From assembly GCF_002217285.1 (NCBI RefSeq), contig NZ_MUGW01000002.1, forward strand, positions 124,001 through 188,000: a DNA stretch of 64,000 nt, written 5' to 3'. The notes beneath the pieces are model-generated. The model was given only the letters and a program-made list of their open reading frames with translations, was not told the origin of the DNA and searched no databases. The number at the start of each line of letters is the position of its first letter. Position 1 is the stretch's first letter. Positions 27,905 to 36,699 of the stretch are shown here, piece after piece. Origin of the DNA: Flavobacterium hercynium (GTDB taxonomy: Bacteria; Bacteroidota; Bacteroidia; Flavobacteriales; Flavobacteriaceae). The position numbers and the translations under genes were made by a program.

Positions 27905-28999
27905 ATGAATAAGACGATCCCAACATTTGCGAAGCAAGACAATCTGAAGTTCTTTCGAACACTTAATTCTCGGGTAAACAATTACTTCAAGGAAAACAAC
28001 ATTCAGAAAACCGGAAACTGGAAGCTGCATTTAAAAGCGGTTATTTTATTCGCGGTTTTCCTAACGCCTTATTTTTTAATACTTACACTTAACATGCCTT
28101 TCTGGGTAATGATCATTTTATCAGTCGTAATCGGAATTGGAATGGCTGGAGTTGGAATGAACGTGATGCACGACGGAAATCACGGTTCTTATTCAAACAA
28201 AAACTGGATTAACAAATTCATGGGAGGAACAATTTATGTTCTTGCCGGAAACGTTTATAATTGGCAGGTACAACATAATGTACTGCACCACACCTATACT
28301 AATATTCCCGGACACGACGAAGATTTAGATGCCGGAAGAATTATCCGATTTACAAAAGATGCTGAATGGCATAGTTTTCATCGTTTTCAGCATTACTATT
28401 CTGTTTTTCTTTACGGATTACTAACCTTTAACTGGGCGATTACTACCGATTTTAAACAAATGCGTAATTACCTGAAAAGAAAACTTTCTTATGGTGAAGC
28501 CAAAAGCCCTAAGATTCTTTGGACTACTTTAATTATTACCAAAATAATTTACGTTTCGATCTGGATTGTATTACCAATCGTGATTGGAATTACATGGTGG
28601 AAAGTTCTTGTTGGCTTTTTTATCATGCATTACACAGCTGGATTAATCTTAAGCGTTGTGTTTCAATTAGCACACGTTGTAGAAGAAACTACAAATCCTT
28701 CTCCAAATGAATTAGGAGAAATGGACAATACATGGGCAATTCACCAATTGTTTACCACTACTAATTTTGCACCTAAAAATGCTATTGTAAACTGGTACAC
28801 AGGCGGATTAAACCATCAAATCGAACACCATATTTTCCCGAATATCAGTCATATTCACTATGGTAAAATTGCAAAAATTGTAAAAGAAACAGCAAAAGAA
28901 TGCAATTTACCTTACTATGAATACAAAACCATGACAAGCGCTGTTATTGCTCACTTTAAGCATTTGCGCGAATTGGGAATGAAACCGGAACTAGCATAA
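27905..28999 (+). CDS. Membrane fatty acid desaturase, front-end type without cytochrome b5 domain
   Basis: 364 aa. Three di-iron histidine boxes: HDGNH (89-93), HNVLHH (124-129) and QIEHH (about 306-310). The Gln in the third box (QxxHH) is the mark of front-end and sphingolipid desaturases in eukaryotes and of some bacterial acyl-lipid desaturases. Paired hydrophobic segments at about 45-85 and 185-225 fit the four-helix membrane topology. The usual N-terminal cytochrome b5 domain is absent, so an external electron donor is needed. It probably introduces a double bond into membrane acyl chains; the position cannot be read. Confidence 0.9.
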   Translation: MNKTIPTFAKQDNLKFFRTLNSRVNNYFKENNIQKTGNWKLHLKAVILFAVFLTPYFLILTLNMPFWVMIILSVVIGIGMAGVGMNVMHDGNHGSYSNKNWINKFMGGTIYVLAGNVYNWQVQHNVLHHTYTNIPGHDEDLDAGRIIRFTKDAEWHSFHRFQHYYSVFLYGLLTFNWAITTDFKQMRNYLKRKLSYGEAKSPKILWTTLIITKIIYVSIWIVLPIVIGITWWKVLVGFFIMHYTAGLILSVVFQLAHVVEETTNPSPNELGEMDNTWAIHQLFTTTNFAPKNAIVNWYTGGLNHQIEHHIFPNISHIHYGKIAKIVKETAKECNLPYYEYKTMTSAVIAHFKHLRELGMKPELA

Positions 29000-29076
29000 T
29001 ACAAATAATCCTGTATCGACAGGTACAGGATTATAATACAATTTCAATATAATATTAAACCGCAATTAACTACACA

Positions 29077-30267
29077 ATGAATCACATTCTTTCGGACAGA
29101 ATCAACAACTTAGCAACATCACAAACCTTGGCAATGGCAGCATTAGCACGCGAATTAAAAGCACAAGGAAAAGACATTATCAGTTTAAGTTTAGGTGAGC
29201 CTGACTTTAACACTCCAGATTTTATTAAAGAAGCCGCTAAACGCGCAATCGACGAAAATTACAGTACTTATTCTCCAGTAGACGGTTATCAGGAATTAAA
29301 AGAAGCGGTTTGCAGAAAATTCAAAAGAGATAACGGATTAGACTACAAACCATCTCAAATTGTAGTTTCTACAGGAGCAAAACAATCTTTATACAACATT
29401 GCTCAGGTAATGCTAAACGATGGTGATGAGGTTATTTTACCTGCACCTTACTGGGTTTCTTATTTCGAAATCGTAAAACTTTCAGGTGGAGTTCCTGTTG
29501 AGGTTCCTACTTCTGTAGAAACAGATTTTAAAATTACACCAGAACAATTAGAAGCAGCAATCACACCAAAAACAAAAATGATGTGGTTTAGCTCACCTTG
29601 TAATCCTTCTGGATCTGTTTACAGCAGAGAAGAGTTAACAGCTCTTGCAAAAGTGTTAGAAAAACATCCAAATATATATGTAGTTGCTGATGAGATTTAT
29701 GAGCACATTAATTTCTCAGGAACTTTTTGCAGCATTGGTTCAATCCCGGGTATGTTAGAAAAAACAATTACCGTAAACGGAGTTGCAAAAGCATTTGCTA
29801 TGACAGGATACAGAATTGGTTATATCGGAGCTCCTGAATTTATCGCAAAAGCGTGTACAAAAATTCAAGGTCAGGTAACTTCCGGAGCGAACTCTGTAGC
29901 ACAACGCGCTACTATTACTGCTGTAGATGCTGATCCAAGCGTATTAAACGAAATGGTTCAGGCTTTCCACGGTCGTAGAGATTTAGTTGTTGGATTGTTA
30001 AAAGAAATTCCAGGTGTAAAAATCAACGTTCCGGAAGGAGCATTCTACGTTTTCCCAGACGTTTCTTCTTTCTTCGGAAAAACATTAAGAGGAACTGAAA
30101 TTAAAGATGCAAACGACGTTTCTATGTATTTGTTAGCTGAGGCAAACGTTGCAACGGTAACAGGAGATGCTTTTGGAAATCCAAACTGTATTCGTTTCTC
30201 TTACGCAACAAGCAACGACATTTTAAAAGAAGCTTTACGCAGAATCAAAGAAGCTTTGACTGTGTAA
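29077..30267 (+). CDS. Class I/II PLP-dependent aminotransferase, probable aspartate aminotransferase
   Basis: 396 aa. Fold type I aminotransferase with ISLSLGEPDFNTPDF, STGAKQSLYN (cofactor phosphate site), SPCNPSGSVYS (Asn of the pyridine pocket), VVADEIYEH (Asp binding the PLP nitrogen) and the Schiff-base Lys238 in VNGVAKAFAMTGYRIGY. The C-terminal Arg that binds the substrate carboxylate lies in NCIRFSYATS. Overall it resembles subgroup Ib aspartate aminotransferases (aspartate plus 2-oxoglutarate to oxaloacetate plus glutamate); broader specificity is possible. A strong terminator follows. Confidence 0.92.
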   Translation: MNHILSDRINNLATSQTLAMAALARELKAQGKDIISLSLGEPDFNTPDFIKEAAKRAIDENYSTYSPVDGYQELKEAVCRKFKRDNGLDYKPSQIVVSTGAKQSLYNIAQVMLNDGDEVILPAPYWVSYFEIVKLSGGVPVEVPTSVETDFKITPEQLEAAITPKTKMMWFSSPCNPSGSVYSREELTALAKVLEKHPNIYVVADEIYEHINFSGTFCSIGSIPGMLEKTITVNGVAKAFAMTGYRIGYIGAPEFIAKACTKIQGQVTSGANSVAQRATITAVDADPSVLNEMVQAFHGRRDLVVGLLKEIPGVKINVPEGAFYVFPDVSSFFGKTLRGTEIKDANDVSMYLLAEANVATVTGDAFGNPNCIRFSYATSNDILKEALRRIKEALTV

Positions 30268-30293
30268 TCAATATTCATACTTATACAAATAAG

Positions 30294-30320
30294 GCCTCTG
30301 GAAATTCCAGAGGCTTTTTT
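30294..30320 (+). terminator. Rho-independent terminator after the aminotransferase
   Basis: A 9-bp GC-rich stem GCCTCTGGA / TCCAGAGGC with a short AAT loop and a run of seven T. Confidence 0.9.
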
Positions 30321-30421
30321 TATTCTGCGTGCGGCATTTAGATTAATTACAATTTTTCTAATTTAGAAGTTAACATAATGTGATATGTTTGCAACTTCAA
30401 TTAATAAAACCAATCACAAAA

Positions 30422-31435
30422 ATGAAAAAAAGATTTCTTCTAATTTTGACCGTTATACTATTTTCTAAAAATATTACTGCTCAAGTAAATCCAGACTTAA
30501 TGATTTCCGTTTTTTACAAAGGCGAAAGTGAAAAGATTAATAACGAAAATTCTTCTGCTATATATGATGAAATTTATGACATGTTTGAAAAGTACAATGC
30601 CATTTCAGAAAAAGCAAGTCTTAAAAAATTTGATGAGAAAGAAGTTTTCTTCAAAAGCAATCTTTCTGAAGAAAAATTAATTTCCTGCATCGATTCGCTG
30701 TCAAAAAATTCTAAATTAAGCTTAATCACTCAATTTAAAAAGCAACAACTTGTACTTGAATCAAATTTCCCGAGTTTCTTTCAAAAAAACAATAGTCTTG
30801 ATTTTGTCAAAATAAATTTAAGATCCTTTGATGCAATTAATGAAAACAAAAAGAAAATAATGATTGACAGTATCCATGCCAGAGCCGAGAATAGTGGTAC
30901 GCTTTTAGAAAAAGATTTAATCTATCATACAATCAAACTTCAGGATAACATTAATATTTCGTCAAAAAAAGCGACAGGATTTGCAACATATAATGTAAAA
31001 ATCTTAACAGACTATGCTATTCAAAAATTAAATAAAGCAAATTTAATTACTACGTTTTCAATAAATAAAAAGGAAATAAAAATAGTAGAAATTTATAACA
31101 AAATTTTTGTTTTTGATGTTTTAAACGAAAGCAATGACTTCACTAAAAAAGCTGAAAATTTTAATTATTGGGCACTTGACATCAATAACAAAAACGAAAT
31201 AAAATGGGGATCAAACATGTATTATCTTATCTACAAAGATGTTTATAATATCTTTAAACTGAATAGAAAAACAACTAAAGAAGAGTTGAAAAAACTTTTG
31301 CCAGTAGAAAAATTACAAAGAATGAAAGAAAATGGATTTTATAATGTAATCGAACATGAGCACGCGTTTGACAATAATATCTTATTTTATTCAAAAATAT
31401 ATGGTATATCAAAAGATATTAAAGTAAAAATATAA
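30422..31435 (+). CDS. Exported hypothetical protein
   Basis: 337 aa from the ATG at 30422, where a signal peptide starts (MKKRFLLILTVILFSKNITAQ). The open frame extends 14 codons further back, but a TATGTTTG -7 box at 30384-30391 lies in that part. The mature protein is Lys/Asn/Ser-rich and mostly helical in its first half (YDEIYDMFEKYNAISEKA), with beta-like stretches in the middle. I recognise no family, active-site motif, membrane segment or lipobox. Its base composition is more AT-rich than its neighbours. It has no operon partner. Real coding is likely from the signal peptide and length. Confidence 0.7.
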   Translation: MKKRFLLILTVILFSKNITAQVNPDLMISVFYKGESEKINNENSSAIYDEIYDMFEKYNAISEKASLKKFDEKEVFFKSNLSEEKLISCIDSLSKNSKLSLITQFKKQQLVLESNFPSFFQKNNSLDFVKINLRSFDAINENKKKIMIDSIHARAENSGTLLEKDLIYHTIKLQDNINISSKKATGFATYNVKILTDYAIQKLNKANLITTFSINKKEIKIVEIYNKIFVFDVLNESNDFTKKAENFNYWALDINNKNEIKWGSNMYYLIYKDVYNIFKLNRKTTKEELKKLLPVEKLQRMKENGFYNVIEHEHAFDNNILFYSKIYGISKDIKVKI

Positions 31436-31608
31436 ATAACTGTTTTCTTCAATTTAAAATATTTTCAGATAGTAGTTACAAAAAATCAGAAATAAAACTT
31501 TCACAATTCCCATTCTACAATTTTATAAACAAGCTCTATAATTCTGTAAAACAAGAGGTTTCATAAAGTCCCATCTTTGTAATATAAATTAATTAAAAAA
31601 TTGAAATT

Positions 31609-32067
31609 ATGTCACATACACATGAAACCACAAAAGAAACAGTTAGTACATTAGAAGGATTAATTTCTATTCTGGAAGATGGAAAATTAGGGTATACTAA
31701 TGCAGCAGAGCATGTAGAGAACTCAAGTATTAAAGCAGACTTTTTAGACTATGCCCGAGAAAGAGCATTATTTATTGTCGAAATTCAGGATCAAATCAAT
31801 AAACTAGGAAAATCTACAGACACTTCAGGCGGAGGTCCGTTAGGTGCCTTACACCGTACTTGGATCGATATTAAATCATCGTTTACAGGTGGTGATACAG
31901 AAGCAATTGTAAATGCTTGTATTACAGGAGAAGAAGCAGCCATCGAAAAATACAAAATGGCATTAGAAAAAGACGAGCTTGAGCCAAATCAAATCGCTAT
32001 TGTTTCAAAACAATTAAACAGTATCGAAAATACTTTGACAAAAATTAAAGCCCGCAAATTATCTTAA
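31609..32067 (+). CDS. DUF2383 / PA2169-type four-helix-bundle protein
   Basis: 152 aa. Ferritin-like helical bundle of the PA2169 family: TVSTLEGLISILEDGKLGY, then DYARERALFIVEIQDQINKLG, PLGALHRTWIDIKSSFTGGD and the end helix ACITGEEAAIEKYKMALEK. The Glu/His spacing suggests a possible di-metal site, but no activity is known. Such genes are often stress-induced. It stands alone, with a terminator directly downstream. Confidence 0.87.
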   Translation: MSHTHETTKETVSTLEGLISILEDGKLGYTNAAEHVENSSIKADFLDYARERALFIVEIQDQINKLGKSTDTSGGGPLGALHRTWIDIKSSFTGGDTEAIVNACITGEEAAIEKYKMALEKDELEPNQIAIVSKQLNSIENTLTKIKARKLS

Positions 32068-32090
32068 TACATACCGTATTTAGACAATAG

Positions 32091-32128
32091 AAAAACTACT
32101 TGATTATTAAATTCAAGTAGTTTTTTTT
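32091..32128 (+). terminator. Rho-independent terminator after the DUF2383 gene
   Basis: Stem AAAACTACTTGA / TCAAGTAGTTTT with a 9-nt loop and a T8 tail. Confidence 0.85.
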
Positions 32129-32140
32129 GTTTAAAAATGT

Positions 32141-32191
32141 TTTTGATTGAATTTGCATATCGCGAATCGCGATATGCAAATTCAATCAAAA
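32141..32191. repeat. 51-bp palindrome: 25-bp perfect inverted repeat with 1-nt spacer
   Basis: The left arm 32141-32165 (TTTTGATTGAATTTGCATAT then CGCGA) and the right arm 32167-32191 are exact reverse complements around a single A at 32166. The centre TATCGCGAATCGCGATA is GC-rich; the ends are AT-rich. It lies just after a normal terminator, so it is not needed to end the upstream transcript. It could form a cruciform or a very stable RNA hairpin. Its role is unknown. Confidence 0.9.
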
Positions 32192-32356
32192 TTTCCCTAG
32201 CTCACAAACATCCAAAATTGTTTCTTTAAATAACTTCATTCCATATTACGTTAACAATTTCAAAAAAACTCCTTCAGTATTAGCAAACTCAAATAATTTA
32301 TAAGACCTTTGCACACTTTTTTTCGGGAATACCACAAAAAGCCTAAAGTTTTAGAA

Positions 32357-34231
32357 ATGAAGAAGAAAATCGAAATATTAGCTCCTGCTAAAGATTTAAT
32401 TGGAGGAATGGCAGCCATTAACAGTGGTGCCGATGCCGTTTATATTGGTGCGCCGCAATTTGGAGCCCGATCAAATGCGAACAACTCTATAGAAGATGTT
32501 GCCGCATTGGTACAATATGCACACTTATTTAATGCTCAGGTTTTTGTGGTAATGAATACCATTTTATACGACAATGAATTAGAAACCTGTCGCAAAATGA
32601 TCTGGGAATTGTATGATATTGGTGTTGATGCGCTAATCATTCAGGATATGGCAATTATGGAAATGGACTTACCTCCTATCGTACTTCATGCCAGCACACA
32701 AGCAAACAACCGTGATGCCGATAAAATTAAGTTCCTAAAAGATGCTGGAATCAAACGTGTGGTTTTAGCCCGCGAATTAAACCTGCATCAAATAAAAGAA
32801 ATCAGCGACAAAGCAGATGTTGAATTAGAATTTTTCGTTACCGGTGCTCTTTGTGTATCATTCAGCGGAAACTGTTATATGAGTGTAGCCAACGGAGAAC
32901 GTAGTGCCAATCGTGGTTCTTGCGCTCAAAACTGTCGTTTGCCTTATAACCTAATCGACGGAAACGGCGATACTTTAATCAAAAACAGTCACTTACTTTC
33001 TATAAAAGACTTAGATATTTCAGATCAAATTCCAAATCTTATCGAAGCGGGAATTGTTTCTTTCAAAATTGAAGGTCGTTTGAAAGATGTTGTTTACGTA
33101 AAAAACAACGTTTCTTTCCTACGCCAGAAATTAGACAGCTTTTTAGAGGCCGAAGGAAACGATAAATACATAAAAGCTTCTTCTGGAAAATGTACTTATA
33201 CTTTTGATTCTTCTTTAAGCAGAACGTTCAACCGTGGTTATACAGATTATTTTGTAAACGACAGAAACCATAGTATCGGTTCTTGGGAAAGCCCAAAATC
33301 AAAAGGACAATATATTGGTAAATTGGTTAGAACTGTTGGAAATGCTTACGAAATCGAAAACGGAGAATTCCTGAACAATGGAGACGGACTTTGCTTTATC
33401 AACGAAAACAATGAAGCCGACGGAATTTATGTAAATAAAGCGGAGAACGGAATAATCTATCCAAATGTTTTAAAAGACATCAAACCGGGAACTTTCATTT
33501 ACCGTAACAACGATGCTGCATTTATTAAAATTGTAGAAAGAGAAGACAGTGCGGTTCGAAAAATCAGCACCATTTTATTGCTTACAGAAAACGAAACAGG
33601 TTTTGAACTAATCGCTACTGATGAAGACGGAAACGTAAGCACAGTAACTTTAGAACATCCGAAAGAAACAACAAAAAATAACGAATCGATCGCTGAAAAC
33701 TTCAAGACCCAATTGGCAAAAACAGGTTTCACACCTTATACCGCCGATGAAATTAATGTAATGTTTTCTCAAAACTGGTTCCTTCCTATTTCAAAAATCA
33801 ACGAAATGAGAAGAACGGTTTATGATCAGCTTACAGAAATTCGTTTAGCAAATTACAAGCGCGAAGAACACCAATTGGTAAAAACATCGCATCCTTATCC
33901 GGAAACCAAACTTGATTTCATGTACAACGTTTCGAACAAAACAGCACGTAAATTCTACGAGCGTCATGGCGTTACCGAAATCGAAAAAGCATTTGAATTG
34001 CAATGGGATCCAGGAAAATCACGTGTAATGACAACCAAATATTGCATTAAATACGAATTAAAAAAATGCCCAATACACCAGAAAGATATCATGGGGGTTA
34101 AAGTAAAAGAACCATTGGTTTTAAAACAAGGCGAACTTGAATACAAACTAAAATTCAATTGCAAACCTTGCGAAATGGAAATCTGGGAAAAAGATGCTGA
34201 ATTTGAAATCGAAGAAGATCACTTTCACTAA
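32357..34231 (+). CDS. Peptidase U32 family protein (probable RNA hydroxylation factor)
   Basis: 624 aa from the ATG at 32357 (MKKKIEILAPAKDLIGGMAA). The U32 signature is present: ELEFFVTGALCVSFSGNCYMS, then NRGSCAQNCRLPY, with Cys residues that could bind an Fe-S cluster. An extra C-terminal region ends with KKCPIHQKD and NCKPCEMEIWEKD. Despite the peptidase name, characterised E. coli relatives (TrhP, RlhA) take part in tRNA or 23S rRNA hydroxylation. The length is nearer RlhA (about 650) than TrhP (about 450), but orthology cannot be decided here. The frame is open 16 codons upstream without family similarity. Confidence 0.88.
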   Translation: MKKKIEILAPAKDLIGGMAAINSGADAVYIGAPQFGARSNANNSIEDVAALVQYAHLFNAQVFVVMNTILYDNELETCRKMIWELYDIGVDALIIQDMAIMEMDLPPIVLHASTQANNRDADKIKFLKDAGIKRVVLARELNLHQIKEISDKADVELEFFVTGALCVSFSGNCYMSVANGERSANRGSCAQNCRLPYNLIDGNGDTLIKNSHLLSIKDLDISDQIPNLIEAGIVSFKIEGRLKDVVYVKNNVSFLRQKLDSFLEAEGNDKYIKASSGKCTYTFDSSLSRTFNRGYTDYFVNDRNHSIGSWESPKSKGQYIGKLVRTVGNAYEIENGEFLNNGDGLCFINENNEADGIYVNKAENGIIYPNVLKDIKPGTFIYRNNDAAFIKIVEREDSAVRKISTILLLTENETGFELIATDEDGNVSTVTLEHPKETTKNNESIAENFKTQLAKTGFTPYTADEINVMFSQNWFLPISKINEMRRTVYDQLTEIRLANYKREEHQLVKTSHPYPETKLDFMYNVSNKTARKFYERHGVTEIEKAFELQWDPGKSRVMTTKYCIKYELKKCPIHQKDIMGVKVKEPLVLKQGELEYKLKFNCKPCEMEIWEKDAEFEIEEDHFH

Positions 34232-34237
34232 CTATAC

Positions 34238-34269
34238 AAAACCGATACTTTTAAAGTGTCGGTTTTTTT
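34238..34269 (+). terminator. Rho-independent terminator after the U32 gene
   Basis: Stem AAAACCGATACTT / AAGTGTCGGTTTT (one G-U pair), a 3-nt loop and a T tract. Confidence 0.8.
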
Positions 34270-34274
34270 GTTTT

Positions 34275-34372
34275 GGGCGTGTCCACAAGGGCCGGGCTAT
34301 TCGCTGCAAGTCCTCGCTCTTCCTTCGTCAGGCTCCGGGCTATCCGCTTCTATCCCTCACGCAAAGCTACCC
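34275..34372. repeat. GC-rich intergenic repeat-like element
   Basis: A 98-bp island far richer in GC than its AT-rich surroundings. It contains the direct repeat CCGGGCTATTCGCT (34292-34305) and CCGGGCTATCCGCT (34335-34348), and ends with GCGTG (34277) facing CACGC (34358). Similar GGGC...CCGGGCTAT...CCCTCACGC elements recur between genes in many Flavobacterium genomes, as far as I recall; only one copy is in this window. Its function is unknown. The remaining bases to 34600 are degenerate TTTAGATT tracts and the purT leader. Confidence 0.5.
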
Positions 34373-34600
34373 ATTGAAATTTTAGATTTCAGATTTTAGA
34401 CTTTAGATTCAATGTTTCATGCTTTAGACCTTACGTTCTTTAGTAAAACTATCCACAATCTTGTCTTTTCTCTATCATTACTTAATCCTTCTACAAAAAC
34501 AATGCTCCCCCACCTAAATCTTTTTGATCTTTACTGTTAAAAGCATTTTTTCGTTACTTTTACTACTCCTTTTATATTACAATATTTCAAATATATTCCT

Positions 34601-35761
34601 ATGAAAATACTACTTCTGGGTTCAGGCGAATTAGGCAAAGAATTTGCCATTGCCGCACAACGAATCGGACAAACTATAATCGCTGTCGATAGTTACGAAA
34701 ATGCTCCTGCAATGCAAGTGGCACATGGTTTCGAAGTAATTAATATGCTCGATGGCGATGCACTGGATCAAATCGTAGCCAAACACAAACCAGATTTTAT
34801 CGTTCCGGAGATCGAAGCTATCCGAACAGAACGTTTTTACGATTACGAAAAACAAGGTATTACCGTAGTTCCTTCTGCAAAAGCAGCCAACTTTACCATG
34901 AATCGTAAAGCCATTCGTGATTTAGCTTCTAAAGAACTGGGGCTAAAAACAGCAAAATATCAATACGCCACTTCAGCAGAAGAACTACAAAAAGCAGTTC
35001 AGCAAGTTGGAATTCCGTGTGTGGTGAAACCTTTAATGTCTTCTTCAGGAAAAGGACAATCGACTATAAAAACCGAAGGTGATATCGAAAAAGCATGGCA
35101 ATATGCCGTTGCAGGTTCTCGTGGCGATGTAATCGAAGTTATTGTAGAGGCATTTGTAAATTTTCATTCTGAAATTACACTTTTAACCATTACTCAAAAC
35201 AACAACCCAACCTTATTTTGCGCTCCTATCGGTCACAGACAAGAACGTGGCGACTATCAGGAAAGCTGGCAGCCTGCTTTAGTTTCTGAAAAAGATTTGT
35301 ATGAAGCTCAGGATATGGCAGAAAAAATCACAGAAGCACTTGGCGGAGCAGGACTTTTTGGTGTTGAATTTTTCCTAACCAATGATGGTGTTTATTTCTC
35401 TGAACTTTCTCCACGCCCGCATGATACCGGAATGGTAACTTTAGCAGGAACTCAAAATTTTAACGAATTCGAATTGCATCTGCGCGCTATTTTAAGCTTG
35501 CCAATTTTTGAAATAACACTGGAAAAAACAGGCGCAAGTGCTGTTATTCTGGCCTCAGCAGATTCTAACAATCCTACTTTTACAGGAATCGAAAAAGTAG
35601 CAGCTCTACCAAAAACCGATTTCAGAATATTCGGAAAACCTACTTCAAGACCTTATCGCAGAATGGGTGTTGTATTAAGCAATGATACATTGGCAACACC
35701 AATTGAAGAAGTAATAGAACGCGCGAAAGCAACCGCAACATTAATAACCGTAAACGCTTAA
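34601..35761 (+). CDS. purT: Formate-dependent phosphoribosylglycinamide formyltransferase (GAR transformylase 2)
   Basis: 386 aa, close to the usual 392. ATP-grasp enzyme that makes formyl-GAR from GAR, formate and ATP in purine synthesis. Hallmarks: [18 protein letters not shown] at the N-terminus, [14 protein letters not shown] (ATP-grasp loop), [15 protein letters not shown] and the family stretch [15 protein letters not shown]. The C-terminal [19 protein letters not shown] is also typical. The next gene (DUF6370-like) begins 3 bp after the stop, so purT, that gene and the Crp regulator are probably co-transcribed. Confidence 0.96.
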   Translation: MKILLLGSGELGKEFAIAAQRIGQTIIAVDSYENAPAMQVAHGFEVINMLDGDALDQIVAKHKPDFIVPEIEAIRTERFYDYEKQGITVVPSAKAANFTMNRKAIRDLASKELGLKTAKYQYATSAEELQKAVQQVGIPCVVKPLMSSSGKGQSTIKTEGDIEKAWQYAVAGSRGDVIEVIVEAFVNFHSEITLLTITQNNNPTLFCAPIGHRQERGDYQESWQPALVSEKDLYEAQDMAEKITEALGGAGLFGVEFFLTNDGVYFSELSPRPHDTGMVTLAGTQNFNEFELHLRAILSLPIFEITLEKTGASAVILASADSNNPTFTGIEKVAALPKTDFRIFGKPTSRPYRRMGVVLSNDTLATPIEEVIERAKATATLITVNA

Positions 35762-35764
35762 AAA

Positions 35765-36082
35765 ATGAAAAAACTAGTATTTATGATTTTCCTTTTTATC
35801 GGAATCTCAACTCAGGCTCAAAGTAAAAAAGTAATCGACAAACCACAAATTGTAGAAGCTTCGTGTGGCGAATGCCAATTCGGAATGAAAGGTAAAAGCT
35901 GTGATTTGGCTGTTCGTATTGATGGCAAAACCTATTTCGTTGACGGTACAACTATTCACGATCATGGTGATGCACATGCAGAAGATGGATTTTGCAACGC
36001 GATCAGAAAAGCTTCTGTAACTGGAGCAATTGAAAAAAACCGTTTTAAAGCGACTTCATTCACTTTGGTAAACGAAAAATAA
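35765..36082 (+). CDS. Small exported Cys/His-rich protein (DUF6370-like)
   Basis: 105 aa with a signal peptide (MKKLVFMIFLFIGISTQAQ). The mature part carries a conserved pattern CGECQFGMKGKSC, then AVRIDGKTYFVDG and the His/Asp run HDHGDAHAEDGFCNAIR. The Cys and His spacing suggests disulfides or metal binding in the periplasm. I assign it to the DUF6370 family by memory of its CGEC/CDLAV pattern; no function is known. Its stop overlaps the start of the next gene (TAATG), giving translational coupling with the Crp-type regulator. Confidence 0.78.
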   Translation: MKKLVFMIFLFIGISTQAQSKKVIDKPQIVEASCGECQFGMKGKSCDLAVRIDGKTYFVDGTTIHDHGDAHAEDGFCNAIRKASVTGAIEKNRFKATSFTLVNEK

Positions 36083-36657
36083 TGGCATTGATTCTTGAAA
36101 ACATTGCCAAACACGTTTCCTTAACTCGAGAAGAACAAGCGTTATTTTTATCCAAAACTGAAACAAATTTTTACAAAGCCAAAACAATATTATTGAGTGC
36201 CGGTGAAGTGTGCAAACATTCGTATTTCGTTAATTCAGGAATCCTAAGAAGCTTTAACATCAATGATAACATCGTAGAACATGTCTTGTCTTTTTCCTGC
36301 GAAGGCTGGTGGATGAGTGACATGTACAGTTATTTTTCTCAAAAACCGGGACAGCTTTTTATTGAAGTTCTAGAAGATGCAGAAGTAATTTCATTATCAA
36401 AAGAAAATCAGGAACAATTGTATCTTGAGATTCCAAAATTAGAACGCTTTTTCAGAATTTTGATCGAGAATTCATTAGTTGCCAATCAACAGCGCTTAAT
36501 GGATAATTTAAGTTTACCCGCTGAAGAACGCTTTGAGAAATTCTGTGCTAAATACGGAACATTGGTTCACAAAGTTCCTCAAAAACAAATTGCTTCTTTT
36601 ATTGGCGTTACACCTGAATTTTTCAGCAAAATGAAAGCTAGGCTTTTGAAGAAATAA
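36082..36657 (+). CDS. Crp/Fnr family transcriptional regulator
   Basis: 191 aa. Cyclic-nucleotide-binding-like domain at about 15-120 (KTETNFYKAKTILLSAGEVCKHSYFVNSG read in pieces, and LFIEVLEDAEVISLS), without the Arg/Glu set needed for cAMP. A short helix-turn-helix follows at about 145-185 (LPAEERFEKFCAKYG, KQIASFIGVTPEFFSKMK). This compact type is abundant in Bacteroidetes. The start overlaps the preceding stop by one base, so the small Cys/His protein and the regulator are made together; what it controls is unknown. Confidence 0.88.
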   Translation: MALILENIAKHVSLTREEQALFLSKTETNFYKAKTILLSAGEVCKHSYFVNSGILRSFNINDNIVEHVLSFSCEGWWMSDMYSYFSQKPGQLFIEVLEDAEVISLSKENQEQLYLEIPKLERFFRILIENSLVANQQRLMDNLSLPAEERFEKFCAKYGTLVHKVPQKQIASFIGVTPEFFSKMKARLLKK

Positions 36658-36664
36658 AAAAACA

Positions 36665-36697
36665 AGAAAACCAGTTCAATGAACTGGTTTTCTTTTG
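36665..36697. terminator. Bidirectional terminator (Crp regulator / aceA)
   Basis: A 13-bp perfect stem AGAAAACCAGTTC / GAACTGGTTTTCT with a 3-nt loop between convergent genes. Confidence 0.8.
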
Positions 36698-36699
36698 AA

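Noticed and set aside
32141..32191. Considered as the terminator of the DUF2383 gene
   Set aside because: A normal terminator with T8 lies directly before it, and the palindrome has no T tract after the right arm.
34194..34385. 63-codon open frame across the GC-rich island
   Set aside because: It overlaps the end of the U32 gene in another frame and a terminator; the island is better explained as an intergenic repeat.
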